This document shows, one piece after another, positions 29,500-38,430 of a DNA stretch of 64,000 nt. Both the position numbers and the translations under genes were made by a program. The notes under the pieces are model-generated. The model saw nothing but the letters and a program-made list of their open reading frames with translations, had not been told where the DNA came from and ran no database searches. Origin of the DNA: Rikenellaceae bacterium (GTDB lineage: Bacteria; Bacteroidota; Bacteroidia; Bacteroidales; UBA932); the NCBI GenBank assembly GCA_003542575.1, contig DPKJ01000014.1, positions 300,566-364,565 on the forward strand, in the 5' to 3' direction. The first letter of the stretch is position 1, and every line of letters starts with the position of its first letter.

Positions 29500-29891
29500 A
29501 GTTACTGACAGTTTTATTTATTACAAATATACTTTAATCTTTTATATAACTTTTTCTTTTTATTATAGTTTGTTGATATGTTGATAAATAAAGATCTTAA
29601 CATTATTTTTAGATTATTAACATATATTAACATTTTTTCAACAATTCAGGAAACTCCTTTAATTATAAAATAATCAGATATTTATTTAATTATTTAAGAC
29701 TTTATCAACAGGGTTTCATAATTTCCCTGAATAGAAATTAACAGAGCCGTTGTGTTGATATATTAGAGATAAATTACTGAAAAATTGTGCCAGGAAAAGT
29801 TGCATGAAAAGAGAATAAATGTATATAATAAAATGAGCGAATTATAAAAAATAATTTATCAATAATTATTAACACAATCTGGTTAATAACC
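29500..29891. other. AT-rich intergenic spacer with DnaA-box-like words
   Basis: This 0.4 kb region between divergent ruvB and mfd has no plausible ORF. It is strongly AT-rich and carries repeated TTATCAACA-like words: the complement at 29579-29587, direct at 29702-29710, TTATCAATA at 29856-29864, TTATTAACA at 29866-29874, and ATATCAACA in complement at 29571-29579 and 29753-29761. These are one or two bases from the DnaA box TTATCCACA. It may be a replication-related site or simply a long AT-rich divergent promoter region. Confidence 0.35.
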
Positions 29892-29899
29892 TATCTTTG
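29892..29899 (+). promoter_or_regulatory. -7 box (TATCTTTG) for mfd
   Basis: TATCTTTG matches TAnnTTTG and lies only 11 bases before the mfd ATG, implying a very short leader. No clear -33 box. Confidence 0.5.
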
Positions 29900-29910
29900 C
29901 AGTCGCATTT

Positions 29911-32900
29911 ATGAACTACAGTATAAACGAGAGATTTGAGAGGCAGAAAGCGACGTCAGAACTGGTTTCTCACTTAAAAGAGGGTGGCAAGAGAGGGATT
30001 GTTGTTCAGGGCCTTTACTCCTCAGCAAAAGCTTTTGCAATTTGTGCCGCTGCCAAAAGCGGTATCCATATTATTATGCTCAATAACAGAGAGGATGCTG
30101 TCTATTGTAGCGGAGACTTATACAAGTTAATGGGAAAGGAGAGGGTCTTTTTCTTTCCATCATCAAAGAACCATAGTTTAAGGAACGTAAGAAAAGATAC
30201 CTCTCATCAGGTGCAGCGTACGGCAGCCCTTAATGAGGTGAAGAGATTTACTGAAGGAGAATCTCAATATGAAAGCATTGTGTTGGTAACCTATCCGCAT
30301 GCAGTTTCAGAACTTATTATTGACATAAAGTCTCTTAAATCCAATATTTTAAAAATTTCAAAAGGAGATATCCTCTCCCATGAATTCATAAGAGAGACCC
30401 TGGTTGCTTACTCATTTACCAAGGTAGATTTTGTATCCGAACCGGGGCAATTTGCTCTGAGAGGTGGTCTTATTGACCTCTTTTCTTTCTCGGACAACAG
30501 ACCCTACAGAATTGATTTCTTTGGAGATACGGTAGAAAATATAAAGGTATTCGATATAGAGACTCAGCGTTCTGCCGAAGAGAGAGACAGTATAGAGATA
30601 TTCCCCGATATATTTGAGATGGAGGAGAGTACCCGGGAGAATATTTTTGGCTTTGCAGGCTCCTCTTCAATATTGTGGATAACCGATGACCCCTGGTTTA
30701 GTTCTCAGATAAAACTTATTGAGGAGCATAAGAGAGAGGGTGAACTTTTGCTCTCTTACAGAGAGTTCTGTGAAATTAAAGAGTCGCATAAAAGGGTAAT
30801 GTTTGGCCCTTTACAGGGAGATTACACAGGTTATGAGACTATTACATTTCACACAATACCACAACCAGTATTTAACAAAAATTTTGAACTGCTTGCCAGG
30901 GATATTTCACAGAAAAAGGCAGAGGGTTTTGAGGTTTGGCTACTGAGTGAAAATCCAAGTCAGACGGAGCGTATAAAAAACATTCTCTCCTCTCTTGAAA
31001 TTGAAGGTGTTGGTGATATCAGGTTTGAGACAGAAACAATCTCAATTCATGAAGGCTTTATTGATTACAATGCACAAATCTGCCTCTATACCGACCACCA
31101 GATATTTGAAAGACACCACAGGGTTAAGCCACACAGAACGGTAGAGAAGAGCGAAAGGCTTACAATAAGCGAGTTAAACTCTTTTGAAATAGGTGACTAC
31201 ATAGTACATATAGACCACGGAACAGGACAGTTTGGCGGGCTTGTAAAAACGCAGATAAACGGAAAACAGCAGGAGGCTGTAAAGCTTATATATAAGGATG
31301 GGGATGTAATTTTTGTATCAATTCATGGTCTTCACAGAATATCCAGGTTTAAATCAAAAGATGCAGCACCGCCTAAAGTATATAAACTTGGAACAGGTGC
31401 CTGGCAGAAACTAAAGAGCCAAACCAAGTCAAAGGTAAAAGATATTGCAAAGGACCTCATAGAGCTCTACGCAAAAAGAAGAGATGCAAAAGGATTTGCA
31501 TTTTCAGGGGACTCATTTATGCAGCAGGAGCTTGAGGCTTCATTTATGTATGAGGATACTCCTGACCAACTCAAGGCTACAGGAGCAATAAAGGAGGATA
31601 TGGAAAAGAGTTTCCCGATGGACAGACTGGTTTGCGGTGATGTGGGATTCGGCAAAACCGAACTTGCAATAAGAGCAGCATTCAAGGCTGTCGCTGACAG
31701 TAAACAGGTAGCAGTTCTTGTCCCAACCACAATACTTGCGCTGCAGCATCATAAAACATTTACCTCAAGGCTTAAGGATTTCCCCTGCAATATAAACTAT
31801 CTGAGCAGGTTGAAAAACTCAAAAGAGATAAAGGAGATAACCGCTTCGCTTGAAAGTGGCAGAACAGATATAATAATAGGAACGCACCGACTTTTAAACA
31901 AGGAGATAAAATTCAAAGATCTGGGATTGCTTATTATTGATGAGGAGCAGAAGTTTGGAGTGGCGGCTAAAGAGAGGCTCAGACAGCTTAAGCTTGATGT
32001 TGATACCCTTACTCTCACCGCAACACCAATTCCCAGGACACTCCAGTTTTCGTTGCTCGGAGCAAGAGACTTGTCAATCATTAATACTCCTCCTCCCAAC
32101 CGTCTCCCTATTCAAACGGAGGTCATTGACTTTAATGAAGAGGTGATAAGAGATGCTATCAACTACGAGATAGAGAGAGGAGGGCAGGTGTTTTTTGTGC
32201 ATAACAGGGTAGAGAACATCAAATCGGTGGAGGATATTGTAAGAAGGCTCTGCCCCGATGTTAAGACCTGTACCGGACATGGTCAGATGGAGCCGGCGCT
32301 TCTGGAAAAGACTATACTGGATTTTATGCTGGGCGATTACGACGTTATGATTGCCACAACAATTGTTGAGAACGGCATTGATATCCCGAATGCAAATACC
32401 ATAATTATCAATCAAGCACAAAATTTCGGACTAAGTGATCTTCATCAACTCAGAGGCAGGGTAGGCCGTTCAAACGTTAAGGCTTTCTGTTACCTTATTG
32501 TGCCTTCAATGATATCACTTACAGAGGATGCAAGGAGAAGAATAAAGGCAATTGAGACCTTCTCTGATTTGGGTAGTGGATTTAATATAGCTATGCAGGA
32601 CCTTGATATTAGGGGTGCGGGTAATTTGCTGGGAGGAGAACAGAGTGGATTTATTGCGGACATGGGCTTTGAAACCTACCAGAAAATTCTTGGAGAGGCC
32701 TTTGCCGAGATAAGAGAGGAGAAGGGCCTTGCTCCTGAAGACAAGGATGGAAAAGAGAGCAGTTATCTTACAGACTGTTCTATAGATACCGATTTGGAAA
32801 TTCTACTCCCGGATACCTATATTGGAATAATTTCAGAGAAGATAAGGCTGTATAAAGAGCTAGATGCAATTTCAACGGAGAAAGAGCTTGTTAAATTTAC

Positions 32901-33219
32901 TGAGGAGCTTCAGGATAGATTTGGTCAATTGCCTGAAGAGGCAAGGCAACTAACATATATTGTGCGGCTTAGATGGTTGGCTGTTGAACTTGGATTTGAG
33001 AAAATAATATTGAAGAATGGAATTCTTATAGCCTATTTTGTGAATAACCAGATGTCCTCTTACTACTCATCTGAAAAATTTGCTCATATTCTGGCCTTTT
33101 TGCAAAAACAACATAAGAGATTCAGAATGAAGGAGCAAAAGGAAAAGCTCTACATAACAGTAGAAAATGTAATCAGCGTAGAACAGGCATATAAGATATT
33201 TTTAGAAATGAAGGTATAA
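29911..33219 (+). CDS. mfd: Transcription-repair coupling factor Mfd
   Basis: SF2 translocase that removes stalled RNA polymerase and recruits UvrA. The 1102 residues contain the UvrB-like N-terminal part and the RNA polymerase interaction (CarD-like) domain IGDYIVHIDHGTGQFGGL. Then come motor domains with Walker A CGDVGFGKTELAIR, DEEQ box LLIIDEEQKFGV and motif VI LHQLRGRVGRS, and the C-terminal TRCF domain. Slightly shorter than E. coli Mfd (1148), normal for the phylum. It begins a rightward run through ppiD. Confidence 0.96.
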   Translation: MNYSINERFERQKATSELVSHLKEGGKRGIVVQGLYSSAKAFAICAAAKSGIHIIMLNNREDAVYCSGDLYKLMGKERVFFFPSSKNHSLRNVRKDTSHQVQRTAALNEVKRFTEGESQYESIVLVTYPHAVSELIIDIKSLKSNILKISKGDILSHEFIRETLVAYSFTKVDFVSEPGQFALRGGLIDLFSFSDNRPYRIDFFGDTVENIKVFDIETQRSAEERDSIEIFPDIFEMEESTRENIFGFAGSSSILWITDDPWFSSQIKLIEEHKREGELLLSYREFCEIKESHKRVMFGPLQGDYTGYETITFHTIPQPVFNKNFELLARDISQKKAEGFEVWLLSENPSQTERIKNILSSLEIEGVGDIRFETETISIHEGFIDYNAQICLYTDHQIFERHHRVKPHRTVEKSERLTISELNSFEIGDYIVHIDHGTGQFGGLVKTQINGKQQEAVKLIYKDGDVIFVSIHGLHRISRFKSKDAAPPKVYKLGTGAWQKLKSQTKSKVKDIAKDLIELYAKRRDAKGFAFSGDSFMQQELEASFMYEDTPDQLKATGAIKEDMEKSFPMDRLVCGDVGFGKTELAIRAAFKAVADSKQVAVLVPTTILALQHHKTFTSRLKDFPCNINYLSRLKNSKEIKEITASLESGRTDIIIGTHRLLNKEIKFKDLGLLIIDEEQKFGVAAKERLRQLKLDVDTLTLTATPIPRTLQFSLLGARDLSIINTPPPNRLPIQTEVIDFNEEVIRDAINYEIERGGQVFFVHNRVENIKSVEDIVRRLCPDVKTCTGHGQMEPALLEKTILDFMLGDYDVMIATTIVENGIDIPNANTIIINQAQNFGLSDLHQLRGRVGRSNVKAFCYLIVPSMISLTEDARRRIKAIETFSDLGSGFNIAMQDLDIRGAGNLLGGEQSGFIADMGFETYQKILGEAFAEIREEKGLAPEDKDGKESSYLTDCSIDTDLEILLPDTYIGIISEKIRLYKELDAISTEKELVKFTEELQDRFGQLPEEARQLTYIVRLRWLAVELGFEKIILKNGILIAYFVNNQMSSYYSSEKFAHILAFLQKQHKRFRMKEQKEKLYITVENVISVEQAYKIFLEMKV

Positions 33220-33239
33220 TTTTTTTACCTTTGCCAGCT

Positions 33240-33962
33240 GTGACAAATTTGGTTGTTGATATAGGGAACTCATCGGTAAAGGCATCTTTTGTGATCGGAA
33301 CAACTCTTGAAGAGGTAATACGATTTGAGGGAGAGGATGTTGCATCATTTATTGCTACTATTACCGAAAACAGAAAACCAAAAGTAATTGCCATATCCTC
33401 TGTCAGGAAATTGAACCAAAATTTTCTGATAAGCGTAGAGAAGTTATGTGATAAACTTATTATTGTTGACAGGGAGACCGAGCTTCAAATAATCAATAAT
33501 TACAGAACTCCTTTGACATTAGGCACTGACAGACTTATGGCAGCGTATGGAGCTATTTCACTTTTTCCCGGGAAGAACTGCATAATTTTTGACTTTGGCA
33601 CTGCCCTGACGATAGATTTTGTAAATAAAAAAAATGAATTTACAGGAGGCAATATTTCACTCGGAATGAGGAGTCGATTTAAGGCCTTAAATGATTATAC
33701 AGAGCAACTTCCATTGGTTGACACCCCAAAGAATTTTGTATCTCCCGGGGGTAGTACAAGGGAGGCAATAGAGAGTGGAATAATTTTAGGTCTGATTTTT
33801 GAGATTGAGGGTTATATAAAAGCCAATCCGGAGCATATTTATATTTTTACGGGCGGCGATGCGATTTATTTTGCAGAAAAATTGAAAAGTTCGATATTTG
33901 TAGTTTACAATTTAGTATTGATGGGTTTGGCCCGCGTGGCAGAGTATTATGCGAAATCTTAG
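33240..33962 (+). CDS. coaX: Type III pantothenate kinase
   Basis: First step of coenzyme A synthesis. CoaX family features are the N-terminal phosphate loop LVVDIGNSSVKASF, TLGTDRLMAAYGA, DFGTALTIDFV and GGNISLGMRSRFKAL. I choose GTG at 33240 (VTNLVVDIG) because no ATG exists upstream in frame; a TTG at 33231 is the only alternative. TACCTTTG at 33226-33233 fits a -7 box, which would make the message almost leaderless. Its last 14 bases overlap the next gene. Confidence 0.9.
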   Translation: MTNLVVDIGNSSVKASFVIGTTLEEVIRFEGEDVASFIATITENRKPKVIAISSVRKLNQNFLISVEKLCDKLIIVDRETELQIINNYRTPLTLGTDRLMAAYGAISLFPGKNCIIFDFGTALTIDFVNKKNEFTGGNISLGMRSRFKALNDYTEQLPLVDTPKNFVSPGGSTREAIESGIILGLIFEIEGYIKANPEHIYIFTGGDAIYFAEKLKSSIFVVYNLVLMGLARVAEYYAKS

Positions 33963-35253
33963 GAAAACAAAGGTAATTGCGGCATTTGCGGCAATTTTAT
34001 TTACAGGGCAATTTGTTATTGCCCAGAGTACCGATGCTTTGGGCACATTTACTCCGTACTCTGTGTTCGGTGTCGGTGACTTAAACAAAAGCGGTACTGC
34101 CCTTAATAAAGCTATGGGAGGAATAGGAGTCGGGCTAAGAGACAACAGGCTCATAAACTTTATGAACCCTGCAGCACTTACCGAGAGAGACCCTCAATCA
34201 TTCATGATGGATTTCGGCCTTAGCCAAAAGAACATCTATAACACCGGGGATTCAAAAAACTCTGCCTATAATGTTTTCAATATGCACCACATTGTAATCA
34301 CCCTGCCTCTGTACAAGAAATCGGCAGTTGCAGCTGGTGTCGTACCGTTCAGCAGTGTTGGATACAAATTTGAAGAGAGAGAGACTAACCCTGTTATTAT
34401 TAACGAAATGGGTGAGATTAAATACAGAAGATACGGAACAGGAGGAATTACAAAGGCATTTGTTAGCGCCTCGATGGACTTCCTTAAAGATTTTTCGATT
34501 GGTGCAGAGGGTATTAATTACTTCGGAACAATTGACCGCTACTCTGATGTGCTGTTTGTTACCAACTCAACCTACAGAACAATAAATACCGGAATGGACT
34601 ATGTTGTAAGTTCGATGGCTGCAAAATTCGGATTACAATACCACAAGGAGGTTAAAAAGGATACCGAACTTACTGTTGGAGCAACATGGCTTACCGGAAC
34701 AAAACTTAAAGGAGATCTTACAAAATATGCCTACGCTACCGGTGTTACCGGAGTAAGGGACACTGTATATCATAATGTATCTGATAATACACAAATGGAG
34801 ATTCCTTCTGAACTGGGATTAGGCATAACCCTCAGAAAAAAAGATAAATGGCTTGTTGGTGCGGACTATATTCGTCAGGACTGGAGCAGCGTAAGTTTCG
34901 GCCCTACAGCGGGAGTTGATTTTTCTCCAGCCGTAAGCAATTCATTCAGGGTTGGTTTTGAATATATACCAAACAGATACGATATCCGTTACTACTCAAG
35001 AAGAATTACTTACAGAGGTGGAGCATACTACGAAAACACCTACATGAAAGTTAACGGCAATCAGATTAACTCAATGGGTATAACACTTGGTGCCACACTG
35101 CCTGTGCTCAGGCTGTACAACGGTCTGGGACTGTCGATTGATATGGGGCAAAGAGGCTCATTGAAAAATAACCTTATAAGGGAGAGATATGTAATGTTTA
35201 ACATTAGTTTTTCTCTGCACGATATTTGGTTTATAAAATACAGATACGATTAA
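33949..35253 (+). CDS. Outer-membrane beta-barrel protein, FadL/OMPP1-like
   Basis: A 434-residue secreted protein with a signal peptide (ending QFVIAQ). The start SVFGVGDLNKSGTALNKAMGG resembles the hydrophobic-substrate transporter family OMPP1/FadL, which has early glycine-rich AMGG and NPAAL elements (here MNPAALTERD). Alternating hydrophobic strands and a final aromatic residue region fit a beta-barrel. The transported substrate is unknown. It overlaps coaX by 14 bases and is followed by TPR, lptC and CBS genes, an envelope-biogenesis group. Confidence 0.75.
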   Translation: MRNLRKTKVIAAFAAILFTGQFVIAQSTDALGTFTPYSVFGVGDLNKSGTALNKAMGGIGVGLRDNRLINFMNPAALTERDPQSFMMDFGLSQKNIYNTGDSKNSAYNVFNMHHIVITLPLYKKSAVAAGVVPFSSVGYKFEERETNPVIINEMGEIKYRRYGTGGITKAFVSASMDFLKDFSIGAEGINYFGTIDRYSDVLFVTNSTYRTINTGMDYVVSSMAAKFGLQYHKEVKKDTELTVGATWLTGTKLKGDLTKYAYATGVTGVRDTVYHNVSDNTQMEIPSELGLGITLRKKDKWLVGADYIRQDWSSVSFGPTAGVDFSPAVSNSFRVGFEYIPNRYDIRYYSRRITYRGGAYYENTYMKVNGNQINSMGITLGATLPVLRLYNGLGLSIDMGQRGSLKNNLIRERYVMFNISFSLHDIWFIKYRYD

Positions 35254-35281
35254 TTACCGGGAATAATATAATTAAATAATC

Positions 35282-36601
35282 ATGAAAAAAGTTAGATTTT
35301 TATTAACCATTACATTCCTGTCACTGGCAGCGACCATAGGTTTTGCCCAAGGCACACTGGCCAGCCAGAGTCCTGAATGTTTAAAATTTCTAAACTATCT
35401 GAAGACAGATATGGACCAGGGCAATCTGAGCGATGCTGCTGCGAACTGGAGAGGAGCTTTTCTACACTGCGATGCCGGTGTGAGACAAAGCATTTACACA
35501 GACGGACAGAGAATTTTCAGATATCTCATTGAAAAGAACAAAGCCAATCCTCAGGTTAAAAATGCCTTGATTGACTCACTGTTCCTGATGTTTGATCTGA
35601 GAATAAAGCACTTCCCTAATTTTGCCTCATCTGCTGCCGAGTTTAAGGTTTATGACATGATAGAATATAAATTTGACCAGCCTGAGGCGATTATAAAATC
35701 TATTGACGAGGCAATTGCAATATCAAAAGAAAAGACTCAGCCGGCACTTCTTCTGACTAAAATGCAGAAGATACTCAATATGTATTCTGTTGAAAAGGTT
35801 GATGCAAACGTGGTAATGGAGACATATTCCTCTCTTACTCCGCTTATTGAAGCCCAGGTAGCTGCAAAGCATCCTGATGCCGATCAGATAAAGAGAGATA
35901 TTGACAACCTTTTCGCAAACAGTGGTGTTGCAAGTTGCGCCAATATTGTTCAGCTTTTTACACCAAGATATAACGCCAATCCGGATGACAGAGCACTTAT
36001 AAACAATATTGTTAAACTGCTTAGTGATGCCGATTGTACAACAGAACCGCTTTTCCTCAGTGCAGTACAGGCATTGCACCGCCTTGAGCCAAGTTTCCAG
36101 AGCGCATATTATCTTTACAGACTCTATGCCGGCAATAATGACCACCAAAACGCAGTTAAGTTGCTGCTTGAAGCTATTGAGAGTGACCAATCTACTGACG
36201 ATCAGGATGCAAACATGCTTATAGAGCTGTCAAACTACTACATGCAAAAACTCGAAAATATAAATAAAGCTGCTGAGTATGCAAAAATGGCAATTCAAAA
36301 GAATTCATCTGTTTCAGGCAGAGCGAATCTTATCCTGGGCTTGGTTTGGGGAAGTTTGAGATGCCAGGGTAATGAGGTTGAAGCCAGAGCTAAATACTGG
36401 GTTGCTGTTGACTACCTTGTAAGAGCAAGAAATGCTGATCCTACAATTGCAGAGGAGGCTTCAAGATATATCTCTGCGTACAGCCAGTATTTCCCTGCAC
36501 AGGAAGAGGCTTTTATGTATGACATTCTTGATGGTACTTCATACACCGTAAGCTGCGGAGGCATGAGAGAGACCACAACCGTGAGAACAAGAAAACAATA
36601 A
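35282..36601 (+). CDS. Secreted tetratricopeptide-repeat protein
   Basis: A 439-residue protein with a signal peptide (ending TIGFAQ) and a mostly helical body. TPR-like pairs are visible near QSAYYLYRLYAGNNDHQNAV, then ANMLIELSNYYMQKLENINKAAEYAK and SGRANLILGLVWGSLRCQG, here at about residues 265-370. It has no catalytic motif. Probably a periplasmic scaffold. It is between the barrel protein and lptC, sharing TAATG with lptC, which suggests a role in envelope assembly; this is inferred from position only. Confidence 0.75.
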   Translation: MKKVRFLLTITFLSLAATIGFAQGTLASQSPECLKFLNYLKTDMDQGNLSDAAANWRGAFLHCDAGVRQSIYTDGQRIFRYLIEKNKANPQVKNALIDSLFLMFDLRIKHFPNFASSAAEFKVYDMIEYKFDQPEAIIKSIDEAIAISKEKTQPALLLTKMQKILNMYSVEKVDANVVMETYSSLTPLIEAQVAAKHPDADQIKRDIDNLFANSGVASCANIVQLFTPRYNANPDDRALINNIVKLLSDADCTTEPLFLSAVQALHRLEPSFQSAYYLYRLYAGNNDHQNAVKLLLEAIESDQSTDDQDANMLIELSNYYMQKLENINKAAEYAKMAIQKNSSVSGRANLILGLVWGSLRCQGNEVEARAKYWVAVDYLVRARNADPTIAEEASRYISAYSQYFPAQEEAFMYDILDGTSYTVSCGGMRETTTVRTRKQ

Positions 36602-37239
36602 TGAAGAGAGGCTCTTTAAATGGGGCAAAAATATTAATGGTAGCAGTCACTTTGGTGATTGCTACCATTCTTTTCTCATGCAAGGATGATATACCTGTAG
36701 CTGAGATTCTGACAACCGGTGATACTCCTTCGCAAAGAGTAGAAGGAATGACAGTTGTACAGTTTTCAAGGGGAATTACATCCTATGTTATTGAGGCACC
36801 CGTTATGGAGAGATACTCCGAAGTTGAAACCCCTTATGATGTATTCCCATCCGGAATAGTACTTAAAGGATTTTCGGCAGAGGGCCTGCTTGAGACCAAG
36901 ATCAGGGCAGACTATGCCAAACACATTAATGAAAAATCTGAGGCAGAAATTTGGGAGGCATACGGAAACGTTGTGATCAACAACTTTGTTAAAGGCGAGA
37001 AGATGGAGACAGACACCCTGTTCTGGAACCGTCTTACACAAAGGATTTACACCCATACATGGGTTAAGCTCTACACTCCAGATATGTTTATGCAGGGCTA
37101 TGGAATGGAGTCCGACGATATGGCTAGAAACGCCGTTATACAAAGACCGTTCGACAGTTATGCCATAGTTAACAGAGATTCCACAGAAATTCCCTATATT
37201 GATACCGTTAACTTCATTGGACCACTACTGAAAAAATAA
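36601..37239 (+). CDS. lptC: LPS export ABC transporter periplasmic protein LptC
   Basis: A 212-residue protein with one N-terminal hydrophobic segment ending LFSCKDD (a lipobox-like cysteine) and an LptC/OstA-like beta-jellyroll. Recognisable segments are PSQRVEGMTVVQFSRGIT, DVFPSGIVLKGFSAEGLL, WEAYGNVVINN and TDTLFWNRLTQRIYTHTWVK. LptC links the inner-membrane LptBFG pump to periplasmic LptA. The overlap with the TPR gene and 2-base gap to the CNNM/CBS gene indicate one operon. Confidence 0.83.
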   Translation: MKRGSLNGAKILMVAVTLVIATILFSCKDDIPVAEILTTGDTPSQRVEGMTVVQFSRGITSYVIEAPVMERYSEVETPYDVFPSGIVLKGFSAEGLLETKIRADYAKHINEKSEAEIWEAYGNVVINNFVKGEKMETDTLFWNRLTQRIYTHTWVKLYTPDMFMQGYGMESDDMARNAVIQRPFDSYAIVNRDSTEIPYIDTVNFIGPLLKK

Positions 37240-37241
37240 GA

Positions 37242-38360
37242 ATGAATACGGCAATAATCATCACATCGGTATCTGTTATTATTCTGGCACTGATTTCAGC
37301 CCTTGAGAGTGCGTTAAACTCATTCAACAGGCTCAGATATGAGGTGGATAAAAAGCAGGGTAAGAGGTATGCGGTTGTTCTTGAGGATTTACTAGAGAAA
37401 GAGGGAGAGCTTAAGGCATCACTCAGGCTGGCCTACGACCTGTTTCTTGTAATTGCAGTTGTCTCTCTTGCGTCAATCTTCTCCGGTCTTTTTACAGCCA
37501 TTGCAATTGCTTTTTTTGGACTTCTTATTCTTACAAAAATATTGCCCATGGCGGTTGCATCATACAACGGCCACTCAATTCTGGAAAATCTCTACTTTCT
37601 CATAAAAGCCTTTTTTGTTATTTTTTCACCCTTCGTAAAAAAAGACAACACTCCTGCAATTCAGGAGAGAGAGGTATCGGGAGAGATGGTAATATTTCAG
37701 AACGCACTCAACTTTTCAGAAGTAAAGGTTAGGGAGTGTATGATACCTCGTACAGAGATTTGCGCAATTCCCCAGGATGCATCAATTGAGGCCCTCCTTG
37801 CACAATTTGCCGAATCTAAATACTCCCGTATAATTGTTTACAGAGAGAATCTTGACAGCATAACCGGATATGTGCACTCAAAAGACCTCTTTTCGGGTGG
37901 AAAACCAATCAGGGAGATTATAAGGGATATTGACTTTGTTCCTGAAGAGATGGATGCCCAGACATTGCTTGCGAATCTTATCAAAAACAAACGCTCTATT
38001 GCTGTTGTGAACGACCAGTACGGAGGTACTGCAGGAATTGTCACACTTGAAGATCTGATTGAAGAGATATTTGGGGAGATTTCAGACGAGCTGGACAAAG
38101 AAGATCTTATTGAAAAGAGAGTTTCAGAGAATGAATTTATATTCTCTGCCCGCCTGGAGATTAAATACCTGAATAAGGCCTACGATCTTGATATTCCGGA
38201 GAATGACGATTATGAAACGCTTGGAGGTTTCATAACGTGGTTTAATGAAAATATTCCGATAGAGGGAGAGCAGCTGAAATATGAAAAATTTGAATTCTCC
38301 ATTCTGAAAACAACCATAAACCGTGTAGAGAGTGTATCCCTTCGAATTGTGGCTGAATAG
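37242..38360 (+). CDS. CNNM/CBS-pair membrane protein (HlyC/CorC family)
   Basis: A 372-residue protein with N-terminal membrane helices in a DUF21/CNNM-like segment (residues about 5-120). A CBS pair follows (VRECMIPRTEICAIPQDASI and KNKRSIAVVNDQYGGTAGIV), then a C-terminal CorC_HlyC transporter-associated domain ending at the C-terminus. Family members are linked to Mg2+/Co2+ efflux; related GldE proteins serve gliding motility in Bacteroidota. Only the ion-related role is reasonable here. Follows lptC by two bases. Confidence 0.82.
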   Translation: MNTAIIITSVSVIILALISALESALNSFNRLRYEVDKKQGKRYAVVLEDLLEKEGELKASLRLAYDLFLVIAVVSLASIFSGLFTAIAIAFFGLLILTKILPMAVASYNGHSILENLYFLIKAFFVIFSPFVKKDNTPAIQEREVSGEMVIFQNALNFSEVKVRECMIPRTEICAIPQDASIEALLAQFAESKYSRIIVYRENLDSITGYVHSKDLFSGGKPIREIIRDIDFVPEEMDAQTLLANLIKNKRSIAVVNDQYGGTAGIVTLEDLIEEIFGEISDELDKEDLIEKRVSENEFIFSARLEIKYLNKAYDLDIPENDDYETLGGFITWFNENIPIEGEQLKYEKFEFSILKTTINRVESVSLRIVAE

Positions 38361-38430
38361 GATTATTCATTAACAAAAAATTACTATCTTCGCGCCTTAC
38401 AAGAAAATAAACAAATAAAACAATAATAAA

